In this document: positions 49,358-57,511 of the stretch, in pieces
Layout: every line of letters starts with the position of its first letter
Numbering within the stretch: position 1 is the first letter of the stretch
DNA from: Myxococcales bacterium
GTDB lineage: Bacteria; Myxococcota; Myxococcia; Myxococcales; Myxococcaceae
Reading direction: 5' to 3'
DNA length: 64,000 nt
Assembly (NCBI GenBank): GCA_016191815.1
Contig: JACPVI010000045.1
Span: 1 to 64,000 of the forward strand
Position numbers and translations under genes: made by a program
Notes under the pieces: model-generated
The model's database searches: none
The model's input: the letters and a program-made list of their open reading frames with translations, nothing else
What the model was told of the DNA's origin: nothing

Positions 49358-50509
49358 TCACAGCCCCAGCTCCCGAAGCCCCTGCTGCCACGGGAGGACA
49401 TCGACACCGGCGACCTTCCGGCGATCCGGACCCAGATACCAGACACGTGAGCGATGTGAGCCGCCGAGGTAGTCCCCGAAGCGCGCCAGCCCGCTGAGAT
49501 CCGCCGGCGAGACGCTGGTCGACGCCTTGAGCTCGATCGCCCAGATTTGTCTGCGAAGCTCCGCGATGAAGTCGACCTCGGCGCCGTGTTCGGTTCGAAA
49601 CGTCGACACGCGGATGGGCTCATCGACGGCCGCCGCGCCGTCGAACAACTGTTGGCAGACCAGATGCTCGAACAGCGCCCCGATGCGGTCGGCCGAGACC
49701 TCGAAGTTGTTCAGCAGCCCGTTCAACACCCCGACATCGAAAAAGAACAGCTTCGGGTGTTGGACCAGGCGCCGCGTGGCGCTCTTCGCAAAGGCCCCGA
49801 TTCTGCGCACCAGCAACGTGTCTTCGAGCACCTCGATCCACCGCGACACCGAATTGCGCGGTGCCAGGGCCACCGTGGCCAGCTTCGCGATGTCGAGAAA
49901 CTGGCCGGACCACTCTGCGGCCGCAGTGATGAATCTGGCAAAGCCTTCGATGGCCCGGGCCAAGGCTTCGGCTTGAATCTCCTCCTTCAGGTAAGTCGAG
50001 GCGTAGGAGACCAGCGTCTTGCGGCGCGTCCGCTCCGAGGGGTGGGTGAGCACTCCGGGCAGCGCTCCCGTCGACATGGCTTGCCGAACCGGAAAGCGAT
50101 AGCCCATCTCGCCTGCGGTGATTGCCCCGAGCGCGTAGGTGTGAATGCGGCCTGGCAGGAGGTTGGCGCCCCCGCGCTTGAGCTTCCGGGCGCTCGACCC
50201 GGTCAGCAAGAACCGGAAGCGGCCAGGGTGCTCATCGATCAGCGCTTGCACGGTGTTCAGCAACGAAGGCAGGCGTTGAATCTCGTCGAGGAACACGGTG
50301 AAGCCGGGCCCGTTCCGGGCCAAGAGCTTCTCCTCCAGCGCCTGGGGGTTCCTCGCCATCTCAAGGAAGGTGGCCTCTCGTGCCAGGTTGAGCGTCACCT
50401 CGGGGGAGAGGCTCGCCATCAGGGTCGACTTGCCGGTCTGGCGAGGGCCCAGCAGCAACACGCTCTTCGGGTCGGAGCGCAGAAGCGGCGCCAGGGAACG
50501 CGTCAACAT
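49358..50509 (-). CDS. AAA_14/DUF4143 family ATPase
   Basis: 383 residues. Walker A 'GPRQTGKST', Walker B 'FTVFLDEIQRL', sensor 'LLTGSSARKLKRGGANLLPG', mid-region 'ALPGVL', and C-terminal DUF4143 domain with 'FFFDVGVLNGLL', 'GALFEHLVCQQL', 'TEHGAEVDFIAEL' and 'IWAIELKAS' (a PD-(D/E)xK-like set E...D...ExK). The family is scattered, often mobile and of unclear function. It lies alone on the opposite strand between rfbB and the acetyltransferase gene, with an AT-rich palindromic promoter: likely a late arrival in the cluster. Confidence 0.9.
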   Translation of the reverse strand: MLTRSLAPLLRSDPKSVLLLGPRQTGKSTLMASLSPEVTLNLAREATFLEMARNPQALEEKLLARNGPGFTVFLDEIQRLPSLLNTVQALIDEHPGRFRFLLTGSSARKLKRGGANLLPGRIHTYALGAITAGEMGYRFPVRQAMSTGALPGVLTHPSERTRRKTLVSYASTYLKEEIQAEALARAIEGFARFITAAAEWSGQFLDIAKLATVALAPRNSVSRWIEVLEDTLLVRRIGAFAKSATRRLVQHPKLFFFDVGVLNGLLNNFEVSADRIGALFEHLVCQQLFDGAAAVDEPIRVSTFRTEHGAEVDFIAELRRQIWAIELKASTSVSPADLSGLARFGDYLGGSHRSRVWYLGPDRRKVAGVDVLPWQQGLRELGL

Positions 50510-50510
50510 A

Positions 50511-50537
50511 CGGTCATAATACCGCGTAAAATGACCG
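50511..50537. promoter_or_regulatory. Imperfect 27-bp palindrome in AT-rich promoter of the ATPase gene
   Basis: CGGTCAT and ATGACCG bracket 13 bp (aataccgcgtaaa), itself nearly symmetrical. It directly abuts the ATPase start codon and is much richer in A+T than its neighbourhood. It may be an operator or the promoter proper. Confidence 0.5.
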
Positions 50538-50603
50538 GTTGTGTACAGCGCCTGTGGCGCCGGCGGGCCCCGCTAGGCTCAACAACTGCGGCAGGCGCCG
50601 TAG

Positions 50604-51176
50604 TTACAGCGGCACCAGCCCCTCTCGCTCGCTCGCGAGGCGGAAGGCCCGGCCGCACCGGCACTTGAGCGAAGCGGGCAGCTTCCCGCCGCACTCGCAC
50701 ATCCAGCCGATCCGCCGAGCGGGGTTTCCGACCACCAGGGCGTGGGCGGGCACGTCGCGGATCACCACGCTCCCCGCGCCGACGAACGCCTGCTCGCCGA
50801 TGGTGACGCCGCACACGATGGTGGCGTTGGCGCCGATCGAGGCGCCCCGCTTCACCTTGGTCGGCAGGAACTGCTCGGGAGCCTTCTTGAAGGCTACCCG
50901 CGGGTTCATGTCGTTGGTGAAGACCATGTTCGGCCCGAGGAACACCTCGTCCTCCACCGTCACCTTGTCCCAGACCAGAACGCAGTTCTTCACCGTCACC
51001 CGGTCGCCGATCACCGCCCCGCTCTCGATGAAGGCGTGGTCTCCGACGTTGCAGTGCGCTCCCAGCCTGGCGCCCTTCATCACATGCGCGAAGGCCCAGA
51101 CACGCGTGCCCTCTCCCACCTCGTCGCTCTCGCAGAGCGCCTTCTCGTGGACGAATACGCTCGGGTGCCGCGCCAT
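50604..51176 (-). CDS. Hexapeptide-repeat N-acetyltransferase (WbpD/WlbB-like)
   Basis: 190 residues. Left-handed beta-helix repeats ('[20 protein letters not shown]', '[20 protein letters not shown]') and the family mark 'FTNDMNPR'. The C-terminal '[17 protein letters not shown]...CRCG' zinc-like knuckle is characteristic of WbpD/WlbB enzymes that acetylate UDP-2-acetamido-3-amino-2,3-dideoxy-glucuronate. Its stop is a TAA preceded by a Leu codon. It is last in the three-gene unit with the aminotransferase and dehydrogenase. Confidence 0.9.
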   Translation of the reverse strand: MARHPSVFVHEKALCESDEVGEGTRVWAFAHVMKGARLGAHCNVGDHAFIESGAVIGDRVTVKNCVLVWDKVTVEDEVFLGPNMVFTNDMNPRVAFKKAPEQFLPTKVKRGASIGANATIVCGVTIGEQAFVGAGSVVIRDVPAHALVVGNPARRIGWMCECGGKLPASLKCRCGRAFRLASEREGLVPL

Positions 51177-52283
51177 CTACCCGACCGCCTTCCGAAGCTC
51201 GCCGGCCACCCGCTCCTGCTGCTCGGGGGTGATCTCCGCGAACAACGGCAACGAGAGGATCTCCTCCGCCGCCCGCTCCGCGCAGGGGAAGTCGCCCTTC
51301 TGGTGGCCGAGGTGGGCAAAGGCGCCCTGCAGGTGAATGGGCACCGGGTAGTGGATGCCCGCCCCGATGCCCGCAGCCTGCAACTTCTTCAAAACCTCAT
51401 CCCGCCGCGGCACTCGCACCACGTAAAGGTGCCAGATGTGCTCGTTCCCAGGCAGCGTCCTGGGCAAATCGATTCCGCCGATGCCCGAGAGCAGCTCGTG
51501 GTAGCGCGCCGCCGCGCCTCGCCTGAGCTCGTTCCACCCGGCCAGCCGCGAAAGCTTCGCCGACAGCACCACCGCTTGGAGCGTGTCCAGCCGCGAATTG
51601 AAGCCGGTCTCCGGGTGGTGGTACTTCACCTCGCTGCCGTAGTTGCGGAGCGCCCGGACCTTCTTCGCCAGCTCCGCGGAAGAGGTGAGCACCGCGCCGC
51701 CGTCCCCGTAGGCGCCGAGATTCTTCCCCGGATAGAAGCTCACCCCCGCGGCCAATCCGAAGCTGCCCGCGGTCCTTCCCTGGCGCTTCGCCCCGTGCGC
51801 TTGCGCAGCGTCTTCGATGACGAGGATTCCCGCCGGCCGGGCCAGCTCCAGCACGCGCTCCATCGGTGCCGCTTGCCCGAACAGGTGCACCGGCATCACC
51901 GCCTTGGTCCGCTTCCCCACCTTGGCCTCGGCCTGGCGAAGGTCGATGAGCTGGAAGTCGGGATCGCAGTCGACCAGGACCGGCGTGGCTCCCGCGCGCG
52001 CCACCGCGAGGGCGGTGGCGATGAAGGTGTTGGCCGGGAGGATCACCTCGTCGCCCTGCCCGATTCCGGCCGCCCTCAGCGCCAGCTCCAGGGCGTCGGT
52101 CCCGTTCGCCACCCCGACGCAGTGGGAGACGCCGCTGAAACGGGCGAAGGCCTCCTCGAACTGCGCCACCTCCTTGCCCAGGATGAACGAGGTGTTCTCC
52201 AGCACCGCGGCGAAGCCCTGGGCGACCTCCGCGGCGATCTGGTGGTGCTGCGCCTTGAGGTCCACCAGCGGGATGTGGCTCAT
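51177..52283 (-). CDS. DegT/DnrJ/EryC1 PLP aminotransferase (WbpE/WlbC-like)
   Basis: 368 residues. 'ANGTDALELALRAAGIGQGDEVI', 'ANTFIATALAV', 'VEDAAQAHGA'-type Asp ('VIEDAAQAHGA'), and the PLP Lys in 'SFYPGKNLGAYGDGG'. In the WbpB/E/D pathway it aminates the 3-keto-uronate. Its stop touches the start of the acetyltransferase gene, and its start overlaps the dehydrogenase stop by 4 bp. Confidence 0.94.
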   Translation of the reverse strand: MSHIPLVDLKAQHHQIAAEVAQGFAAVLENTSFILGKEVAQFEEAFARFSGVSHCVGVANGTDALELALRAAGIGQGDEVILPANTFIATALAVARAGATPVLVDCDPDFQLIDLRQAEAKVGKRTKAVMPVHLFGQAAPMERVLELARPAGILVIEDAAQAHGAKRQGRTAGSFGLAAGVSFYPGKNLGAYGDGGAVLTSSAELAKKVRALRNYGSEVKYHHPETGFNSRLDTLQAVVLSAKLSRLAGWNELRRGAAARYHELLSGIGGIDLPRTLPGNEHIWHLYVVRVPRRDEVLKKLQAAGIGAGIHYPVPIHLQGAFAHLGHQKGDFPCAERAAEEILSLPLFAEITPEQQERVAGELRKAVG

Positions 52284-53323
52284 TCCACCTTCTCCTCACG
52301 GCCGGCGCCGCGCACCGACCGCTGCACCGCCTCCAGGGCGCGCACCACGTCCATTCCCTCCTTGGCGCCGGTCAGCGGGCGCTCGCCTTTGGCGATGCAC
52401 TCGAGGAAGTGATCGCACTCGGCCTTCAGCGGCTCTCCGGTGGCCACCTTTGGGATGGTGATGTCGCCGTCCCGGACGCTGGCCCGGAAGGTGGCGAAGG
52501 TATCGATGAACCCCGGCTTGGTGCGGTCGCCGGTGACCTGCTTGTCGTAGATGCGCAACGGCTCCGAGAGGTTCATGTCGTCGAAGGTCAGCATCCTCTG
52601 ATCGCCGACCACGGTGACCTCCCGCGACTTGCGGGGGTTCAGCCAGGAGACGTGCAGGTTGACCAGCACCTCTTTGGGGAAGCGCAGGGTGGCGAAGACC
52701 GCGTCCTCCAGGCCCTTGTTGATCCAGGTGCCTCCGACCGCGGAGGCCGTGAGCGGAGTCGCACCGAGCCAGTAGTTCACGATGGAGATGTCGTGCGCGG
52801 CGAGGTCCCAGGCCGCGTTCACGTCCACGCGGATCGGCCCCAGGTTCGTCCGCACCATCGACACGTAGTAGATGCGGCCCAGGTGCCCCGAGGTGATGTA
52901 CTCCCGCACCTTCCGCACCGCGGCGTTGTAGACGAACACGTGGCCTACCATCAGCACCCGGCCGGCCCGCTCGGATAGCTCGGCCAGCTCCCGCGCCTCT
53001 TCGGCGTTGGCGGCGATCGGCTTCTCCACCAGCACGTGCTTGCGCGCCTCCAGGGCCGCCTTGGCGATCGGGAAGTGGGTGCTGGTCGGCGTGGAGACCA
53101 CCACCGCATCCACCTCAGGATCGCGGAGGGCTTGATCGGCCTGCGAGGTGAGCTGCACGTCGGGGAAGCGCGCGCGCACCTGGGCCAGGCGAGCCTGGTC
53201 GAGGTCGGCCACCCAGCGGACCTCGCTCTGCTGCCGGTTGTGGAAGTTCCGGATGAGGTTGGGGCCCCAGTGGCCCGCTCCGATGACCGCGACGCGTATC
53301 ACTGCTTCCTCCGAGGCGCTCAT
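52280..53323 (-). CDS. Gfo/Idh/MocA oxidoreductase (WbpB/WlbA-like)
   Basis: 347 residues from ATG 53323; a GTG at 53335 is possible. Rossmann motif 'VAVIGAGHWGPNLIRNF', dinucleotide-proximal 'VVVSTPTSTHFPIAKAAL' and catalytic 'EKPIAAN'. 'AAWDLAAHDISIVNYWLG' carries the conserved D-x-x-x-H-D of the family. It is expected to oxidise C3 of a UDP-N-acetyl-glucosaminuronate. First gene of the three-gene unit. WbpA (UDP-GlcNAc 6-dehydrogenase) is not in the window. Confidence 0.9.
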   Translation of the reverse strand: MSASEEAVIRVAVIGAGHWGPNLIRNFHNRQQSEVRWVADLDQARLAQVRARFPDVQLTSQADQALRDPEVDAVVVSTPTSTHFPIAKAALEARKHVLVEKPIAANAEEARELAELSERAGRVLMVGHVFVYNAAVRKVREYITSGHLGRIYYVSMVRTNLGPIRVDVNAAWDLAAHDISIVNYWLGATPLTASAVGGTWINKGLEDAVFATLRFPKEVLVNLHVSWLNPRKSREVTVVGDQRMLTFDDMNLSEPLRIYDKQVTGDRTKPGFIDTFATFRASVRDGDITIPKVATGEPLKAECDHFLECIAKGERPLTGAKEGMDVVRALEAVQRSVRGAGREEKVE

Positions 53324-53425
53324 AGCCCAGGCCACGGGCGCAGGCCACGCGGAAGCTCGGTCGCTCGGCTGCTCCGGCGCGCAGGGTGCCCCTCCGGCTC
53401 GGCATTGCTGCTATAGGGGGCGGCG

Positions 53426-54307
53426 ATGATGAAGGGAATCGTCCTCGCCGGCGGCTCGGGCACGCGGCTCTACCCGCTCACTCGGGTGGTCTCGAAGCAG
53501 CTCTTGCCCATCTACGACAAGCCGATGGTCTACTACCCCCTCTCCTCGCTGATGCTGGCGGGGATAAGGGAGATCCTGGTCATCTCCACTCCCAGCGACC
53601 TGCCGCGCTTCGAGGAGCTGTTGGGCAGCGGCGACCAGTGGGGCGTGCGCTTCCAGTACGCGGTCCAGCCTCAGCCGGAGGGGCTCGCCCAGGCCTTCAT
53701 CATCGGCCGGCAATTCGTGGGCAACGACAGCGTCTGCCTGGTGCTGGGCGACAACATCTTCCACGGACATGGGCTGTCCGAGCTGGTGCAGCGCGCGGCG
53801 CGCCAGCAGAGCGGCGCGACCGTGTTCGGCTACTGGGTGAGAGACCCGGAGCGCTATGGAGTGGTGGAGCTGGACGCCGCTGGCCGTCCGGTCTCCATCG
53901 TGGAGAAGCCCAAGCAGCCCAGGTCGAACTACGCCGTCACCGGCCTGTACTTCTACGACAACCAGGTCCTCGACCTCGCCGCCGCGCTCCGGCCGTCCGC
54001 GAGGGGCGAGCTGGAGGTGACCGACCTCAACGTGGAGTACCTGAGGCGCAATCAGCTCCGCGTGGAGTTGATGGGCCGCGGCTATGCCTGGCTGGACACC
54101 GGCACCCACGAGTCGCTGATGGAGGCCTCATCCTTCATCCAGATCATCGAGCAGAGGCAGGGCCTGAAGGTGGCCTGCCTGGAGGAGATCGCCTTCCGCA
54201 TGGGGTTCATCGGCGCCGAGCGGCTCGTCGAGCTGGCCGAGCCAATGAAGAAGAACGAGTACGGGCGTTACCTGCTCGAGCTGGCCAGGCTGGAGGTGAG
54301 CCGATGA
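53426..54307 (+). CDS. rfbA: Glucose-1-phosphate thymidylyltransferase
   Basis: 293 residues; first step of dTDP-rhamnose synthesis. '[20 protein letters not shown]' (nucleotide loop), '[14 protein letters not shown]', '[12 protein letters not shown]' (catalytic Asp), '[20 protein letters not shown]' and '[13 protein letters not shown]'. Its stop overlaps the rfbC start (ATGA), so the two are coupled. Confidence 0.97.
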   Translation: MMKGIVLAGGSGTRLYPLTRVVSKQLLPIYDKPMVYYPLSSLMLAGIREILVISTPSDLPRFEELLGSGDQWGVRFQYAVQPQPEGLAQAFIIGRQFVGNDSVCLVLGDNIFHGHGLSELVQRAARQQSGATVFGYWVRDPERYGVVELDAAGRPVSIVEKPKQPRSNYAVTGLYFYDNQVLDLAAALRPSARGELEVTDLNVEYLRRNQLRVELMGRGYAWLDTGTHESLMEASSFIQIIEQRQGLKVACLEEIAFRMGFIGAERLVELAEPMKKNEYGRYLLELARLEVSR

Positions 54308-54858
54308 ACGTGGTGGAGACCAGCCTGCGCGGAGTCTTCATCTTCGAGCCGAAGGTCTTCGGCGACGCGCGGGGCTTCTTGCTCGAGACCTACCGCTACC
54401 AGCGCTACGCCGAGGCCGGGGTGGACCTGCACTTCGTCCAGGACTGCTGGTCGCGCTCGGTGAAGGGAACCGTGCGCGGGCTTCACTTCCAGGAGCCGCG
54501 CGCCCAGGGGAAGCTGGTGCACGTCACCCGCGGCGCGATCTTCGACGTCGCGGTGGACATCCGGAAGGGCTCCCCCGGCTTCGGCAAGTGGGTGGGCGTG
54601 GAGCTGACCGAGGAGAACAAGCGGCAGCTCTGGGTGCCTCCAGGCTTTGCCCACGGCTTCTGCGTGCTCTCGGAGATCGCCGACCTGCAGTACAAGTGCA
54701 CCGACATCTACCTGCCCGAGGCGGAGCGGACGATCGCCTGGAATGATCCGCAGCTGGCGATCAGCTGGCCCCTCCCGCAGCCGCCGATCCTCTCGAAGAA
54801 GGACGCCGAGGCGCGGCCGCTGAAGGAGACGGCGGTGCTACCCGCGTTCGGCGGTTGA
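54304..54858 (+). CDS. rfbC: dTDP-4-dehydrorhamnose 3,5-epimerase
   Basis: 184 residues, the usual length. Cupin-fold motifs: '[12 protein letters not shown]', '[19 protein letters not shown]' (active-site His), '[20 protein letters not shown]', '[13 protein letters not shown]' and '[20 protein letters not shown]'. The last 80 bp lie in a 162-bp segment duplicated at 57350-57511. The stop overlaps what was once the convergent end of the membrane-protein gene (now only a remnant here). Confidence 0.97.
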   Translation: MNVVETSLRGVFIFEPKVFGDARGFLLETYRYQRYAEAGVDLHFVQDCWSRSVKGTVRGLHFQEPRAQGKLVHVTRGAIFDVAVDIRKGSPGFGKWVGVELTEENKRQLWVPPGFAHGFCVLSEIADLQYKCTDIYLPEAERTIAWNDPQLAISWPLPQPPILSKKDAEARPLKETAVLPAFGG

Positions 54859-54940
54859 TCGCTCGCTCCCTCGCAGCAGCAACATCAGCGAGGCGAGCAC
54901 GGAAACCATCGTCCAGCAGTGGTAGCGAAAGTCGCCCGCC
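54779..54940. repeat. 162-bp direct repeat, left copy
   Basis: Matches 57350-57511 without gaps at 154 of 162 positions. It contains the end of rfbC (intact here) and, on the minus strand, the last 34 codons of the membrane protein gene now at 57409-58842, which are an orphan remnant at this site ('AGDFRYHCWTMVSVLASLML...'). Confidence 0.95.
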
Positions 54941-55197
54941 TCGGCTGCGGCAGCTACCGCCTGACGGGCCGCCTCGCCACCAATGCCCCCGGCCAGGCAA
55001 TGCACGTGGAGATCGGCGGCCGCGCCTCGGCCACTGTCGCCCTCCCCTACACTGGCGGCTGGGAGCGCTACCAGGACGTCGCCCTCGGCGACATCCGCCT
55101 TCCCGCCGGCCGCCACGAGGTGCGCTTCGTGTTCGACACCGGCCTATTCAACCTCGACTGGGTCTTCCTGCGCCGGCTCGATTCCTCCTGCGGCTGA
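54941..55197 (+). pseudogene. C-terminal fragment of a CBM6-like carbohydrate-binding protein
   Basis: The open frame begins at the edge of the direct repeat. It reads a CBM6-type jelly-roll end: 'YRLTGRLATNAPGQAMHVEI', 'VALPYTGGWERYQDVAL', 'LPAGRHEVRFVF' and 'FNLDWVFLRRL'. No N-terminal half, signal peptide or start belongs to it, so it is a 5'-truncated gene cut at the recombination junction. The following 127 bp (to 55324) hold only a GC-rich hairpin (near 55270-55290) and no gene. Confidence 0.75.
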
Positions 55198-55324
55198 GTT
55201 CCAGCGCCGCGCCCGGACCCGGAAGTCACTGGCACGCCCGGGGGTAGGTCGCTTCGGTTCGTCGTGCGCGCGCAGCGCGCGATGATTCCCTTGCCCGAGT
55301 CGCCGTTTCAGGACTTCCGGTACC

Positions 55325-57244
55325 TCACGGGCAGCTGTAGCTCTTCGCGGTCGAGCAGGTGTTGCTCGCCGGATAGGCTCGCGCCTGGCAGGCGCCCATG
55401 TTGAAGCTGGCGGTGATGAGGCCGCTCTTCGCGCTGACGTTCAGCGGTCCGACTCCCGTTACGCAGAAATTCACGAGCGACGGATTGTCCGGATCGCCGA
55501 AGGAGAGCCTCCCAGGATCGGCGTCGTTCACCACGATGGTGTACGTCGCCGGCCAGGAGGTCGGCGCCGGGTTGCATTGGACGGAGATGTCGATGCTGCA
55601 CCTGGGGAGCCGCCCGGTGTTGCGGGAGTCATGGCGGAAGCGCGGCCAGGTCGTCTTCGCCAACCCCAGGCTCTCGGTGCACAGGGCGTACATCTTTCCG
55701 CCCCAGGTGCCGAAGTAGAGCGTCCCGTCGGGGGCGAGGGCCGGCGAGGTGTCGATGAACTCGATGGTGCTCGTAGTCATGGAGAAGCGCAGCCCTCCAT
55801 CGGGCTCCAGCGCCAACAGCCGGTTGGGCTGCGATGCCGAGTGGGCGTCCTTGGTTCCGATGAAGATGGTGCCGTTGGCTCCGATGGTGGGCGAGGACCA
55901 TCCGACCGTCGAGAGGGTCGGGAACCGCCACTTCTGCTTCCCGAAAGAATCGACGGCGTCCACGAAGTCGCCCCAGGAGCCGACGTAGGCGGTGCCGTCC
56001 GGAGCAATGGCCGGCGAGGAGTCGATTCCGCCCGAGCCGCCTCCTCCCGCCGCGTACGCGAACTTGAGGCCGCCGGTGGAGTCGAGCGCGTACAGGACTC
56101 CGTCGTCGGCCCCGACGTAGATTCTTCCGTCGAGACTAATCGCCGGCGAGGAATCCACGTCGGTGCCGATGCTGTAGCTCCAGCGCAGCGTGCCGTTGGG
56201 GTTGATGGCCAGCACCGAACCCGGGCTCTTGGTTCCGACGTACACCACTCCTTCGGGGCCGATGGCGGGCGAGGAATAGATGTAGGCGCCGGCGTTGTAG
56301 GCCCAGCGCTGGGTTCCGGACGGCTCGACGGCGTACAGCCTTCCGTCCCCCGAGCCCACGTAGATGGCACCGTCTTCGCCGATGGCGGGCGAGGAGTTGA
56401 CGTCGCCCGCGGTGGTGAAGGCCCAGCGCAGGTTTCCGGCCGGGTCCACCGAGTACAGCTTCTCGTCGTAGCAACCGAAATAGACGTTTCCGGCGGAGTC
56501 GATCGCCGGAGAAGAGGCCACCAACTGCCCGCTCTGCGTGTTGAACGCCCAGCGCAGCGTGCCGTCGGGCCAGAGCGCGAGCAGCCGGCCGTCGCTGGTG
56601 CCGAAGTACAGCGTGCCGTCCGCTCCCAGGGCCGGCGAGGAAAAGATGGCGCCGCCGGCGCTCCCGCTGGGCGGGTAGGTCCACTTCACGGTGCCCTCGG
56701 GCGCGCCCACGCAGCTGCCTCCGTCGCGCCAGCCGGCGTCGATTCCTCCATCCGTCCCGGCGTCGCTTCCCGCGTCCGCCCCCGCATCGGCACCGGCGTC
56801 CTGGCCCGCGTCGCTGCCGGCGTCGACTCCCCCATCGCAGCAACTCACTCCTTCGCCGCGCAACTCCACGACGAACACCCGCGCGGTGGAGGAATCGCTC
56901 TCGATCACCAGCCGGCCCTGGTAGCTGGCCGCTTGGAACGGCTCGAAGGCTAACTCCAGCCGTAGCTTTGAGCCTCCCGGAATCTCGCCGCTCAGTACCG
57001 ACGTGCTGAAGACCCGGACTTCCTGCTCGATTGGCAGGCCGAACAGCTTCAGCGGATCCTCTCCCGTGTTCTCAAGCACGACGGTCTTGGTCGCCCGCGT
57101 CAAGACCGCTACCCGCCCGAAGTCGACCAGGTTGGATTCCAGGCTGAGTGCCGGGGGCGTGCGCCTGCGGGTGCGGCTTCCACAATCGCACCCGGCGAGA
57201 GCCAGGCAGGCCAATGCCAGGAGAAACCTGTGCCGTCGCGTCAT
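55325..57244 (-). CDS. Lipoprotein with ASH-like domain, DAG linker and PQQ-type beta-propeller
   Basis: 639 residues. The lipobox 'LALAGC' (Cys19) is followed by an ASH/HYDIN-like Ig domain (about 30-125: 'NLVDFGRVAVLTRATKTVVLENTG'). Residues about 135-170 are a DAG/DGG linker. From about 180 to 540 there are seven or eight propeller blades with a 'SSPAIGxDGxxYVGS' / 'LYAVxPxGTxRW' pattern. The C-terminal 80 residues are Cys-containing with a hydrophobic core and no recognised family. The blades resemble PQQ-binding ones, but no dehydrogenase catalytic residues are evident, so a structural or binding role is likelier. It lies wholly inside the 2.4-kb repeat-flanked insertion. Confidence 0.85.
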   Translation of the reverse strand: MTRRHRFLLALACLALAGCDCGSRTRRRTPPALSLESNLVDFGRVAVLTRATKTVVLENTGEDPLKLFGLPIEQEVRVFSTSVLSGEIPGGSKLRLELAFEPFQAASYQGRLVIESDSSTARVFVVELRGEGVSCCDGGVDAGSDAGQDAGADAGADAGSDAGTDGGIDAGWRDGGSCVGAPEGTVKWTYPPSGSAGGAIFSSPALGADGTLYFGTSDGRLLALWPDGTLRWAFNTQSGQLVASSPAIDSAGNVYFGCYDEKLYSVDPAGNLRWAFTTAGDVNSSPAIGEDGAIYVGSGDGRLYAVEPSGTQRWAYNAGAYIYSSPAIGPEGVVYVGTKSPGSVLAINPNGTLRWSYSIGTDVDSSPAISLDGRIYVGADDGVLYALDSTGGLKFAYAAGGGGSGGIDSSPAIAPDGTAYVGSWGDFVDAVDSFGKQKWRFPTLSTVGWSSPTIGANGTIFIGTKDAHSASQPNRLLALEPDGGLRFSMTTSTIEFIDTSPALAPDGTLYFGTWGGKMYALCTESLGLAKTTWPRFRHDSRNTGRLPRCSIDISVQCNPAPTSWPATYTIVVNDADPGRLSFGDPDNPSLVNFCVTGVGPLNVSAKSGLITASFNMGACQARAYPASNTCSTAKSYSCP

Positions 57245-57349
57245 CCTGCCCTCTCCTTCGCCGCCGCTCTACTGGTTCGCCGAAGTCAGGGCAAGGCCGG
57301 GCGCGTCTCTCTGCTCCCAGCCGCCCGCCGCAGCCGCACCGCTTCACGT

Positions 57350-57511
57350 AGCCGCCGATCCTCTCGAAGAAGGACGCCGAGGCGCTGCCGCTGAAGGAGG
57401 CGGCGGTGCTACCCGCGTTCGGCGGTTGATCGCTCGCTCCCGCGCAGCAGCAACAGCAGCGAGGCACACACGGACACCATCGTCCAGCAGTGGTAGCGAA
57501 AGTCGCCCGCC
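57350..57511. repeat. 162-bp direct repeat, right copy, with rfbC 3' remnant
   Basis: The partner of 54779-54940. Here the membrane-protein C-terminus is intact, whereas rfbC survives only as its last 26 codons (57350-57429, ending 'AAVLPAFGG'). The 2409 bp between copies hold the CBM6 fragment and the propeller lipoprotein. Confidence 0.95.

Noticed and set aside
55265-55295. Strong terminator after the CBM6 fragment
   Set aside because: A GCGCGC hairpin can form, but no T-tract follows on either strand.
55325-57244. PQQ-dependent dehydrogenase
   Set aside because: Blades match the PQQ-like propeller, but there are no catalytic or cofactor residues I can identify; it has an ASH domain and lipobox instead.
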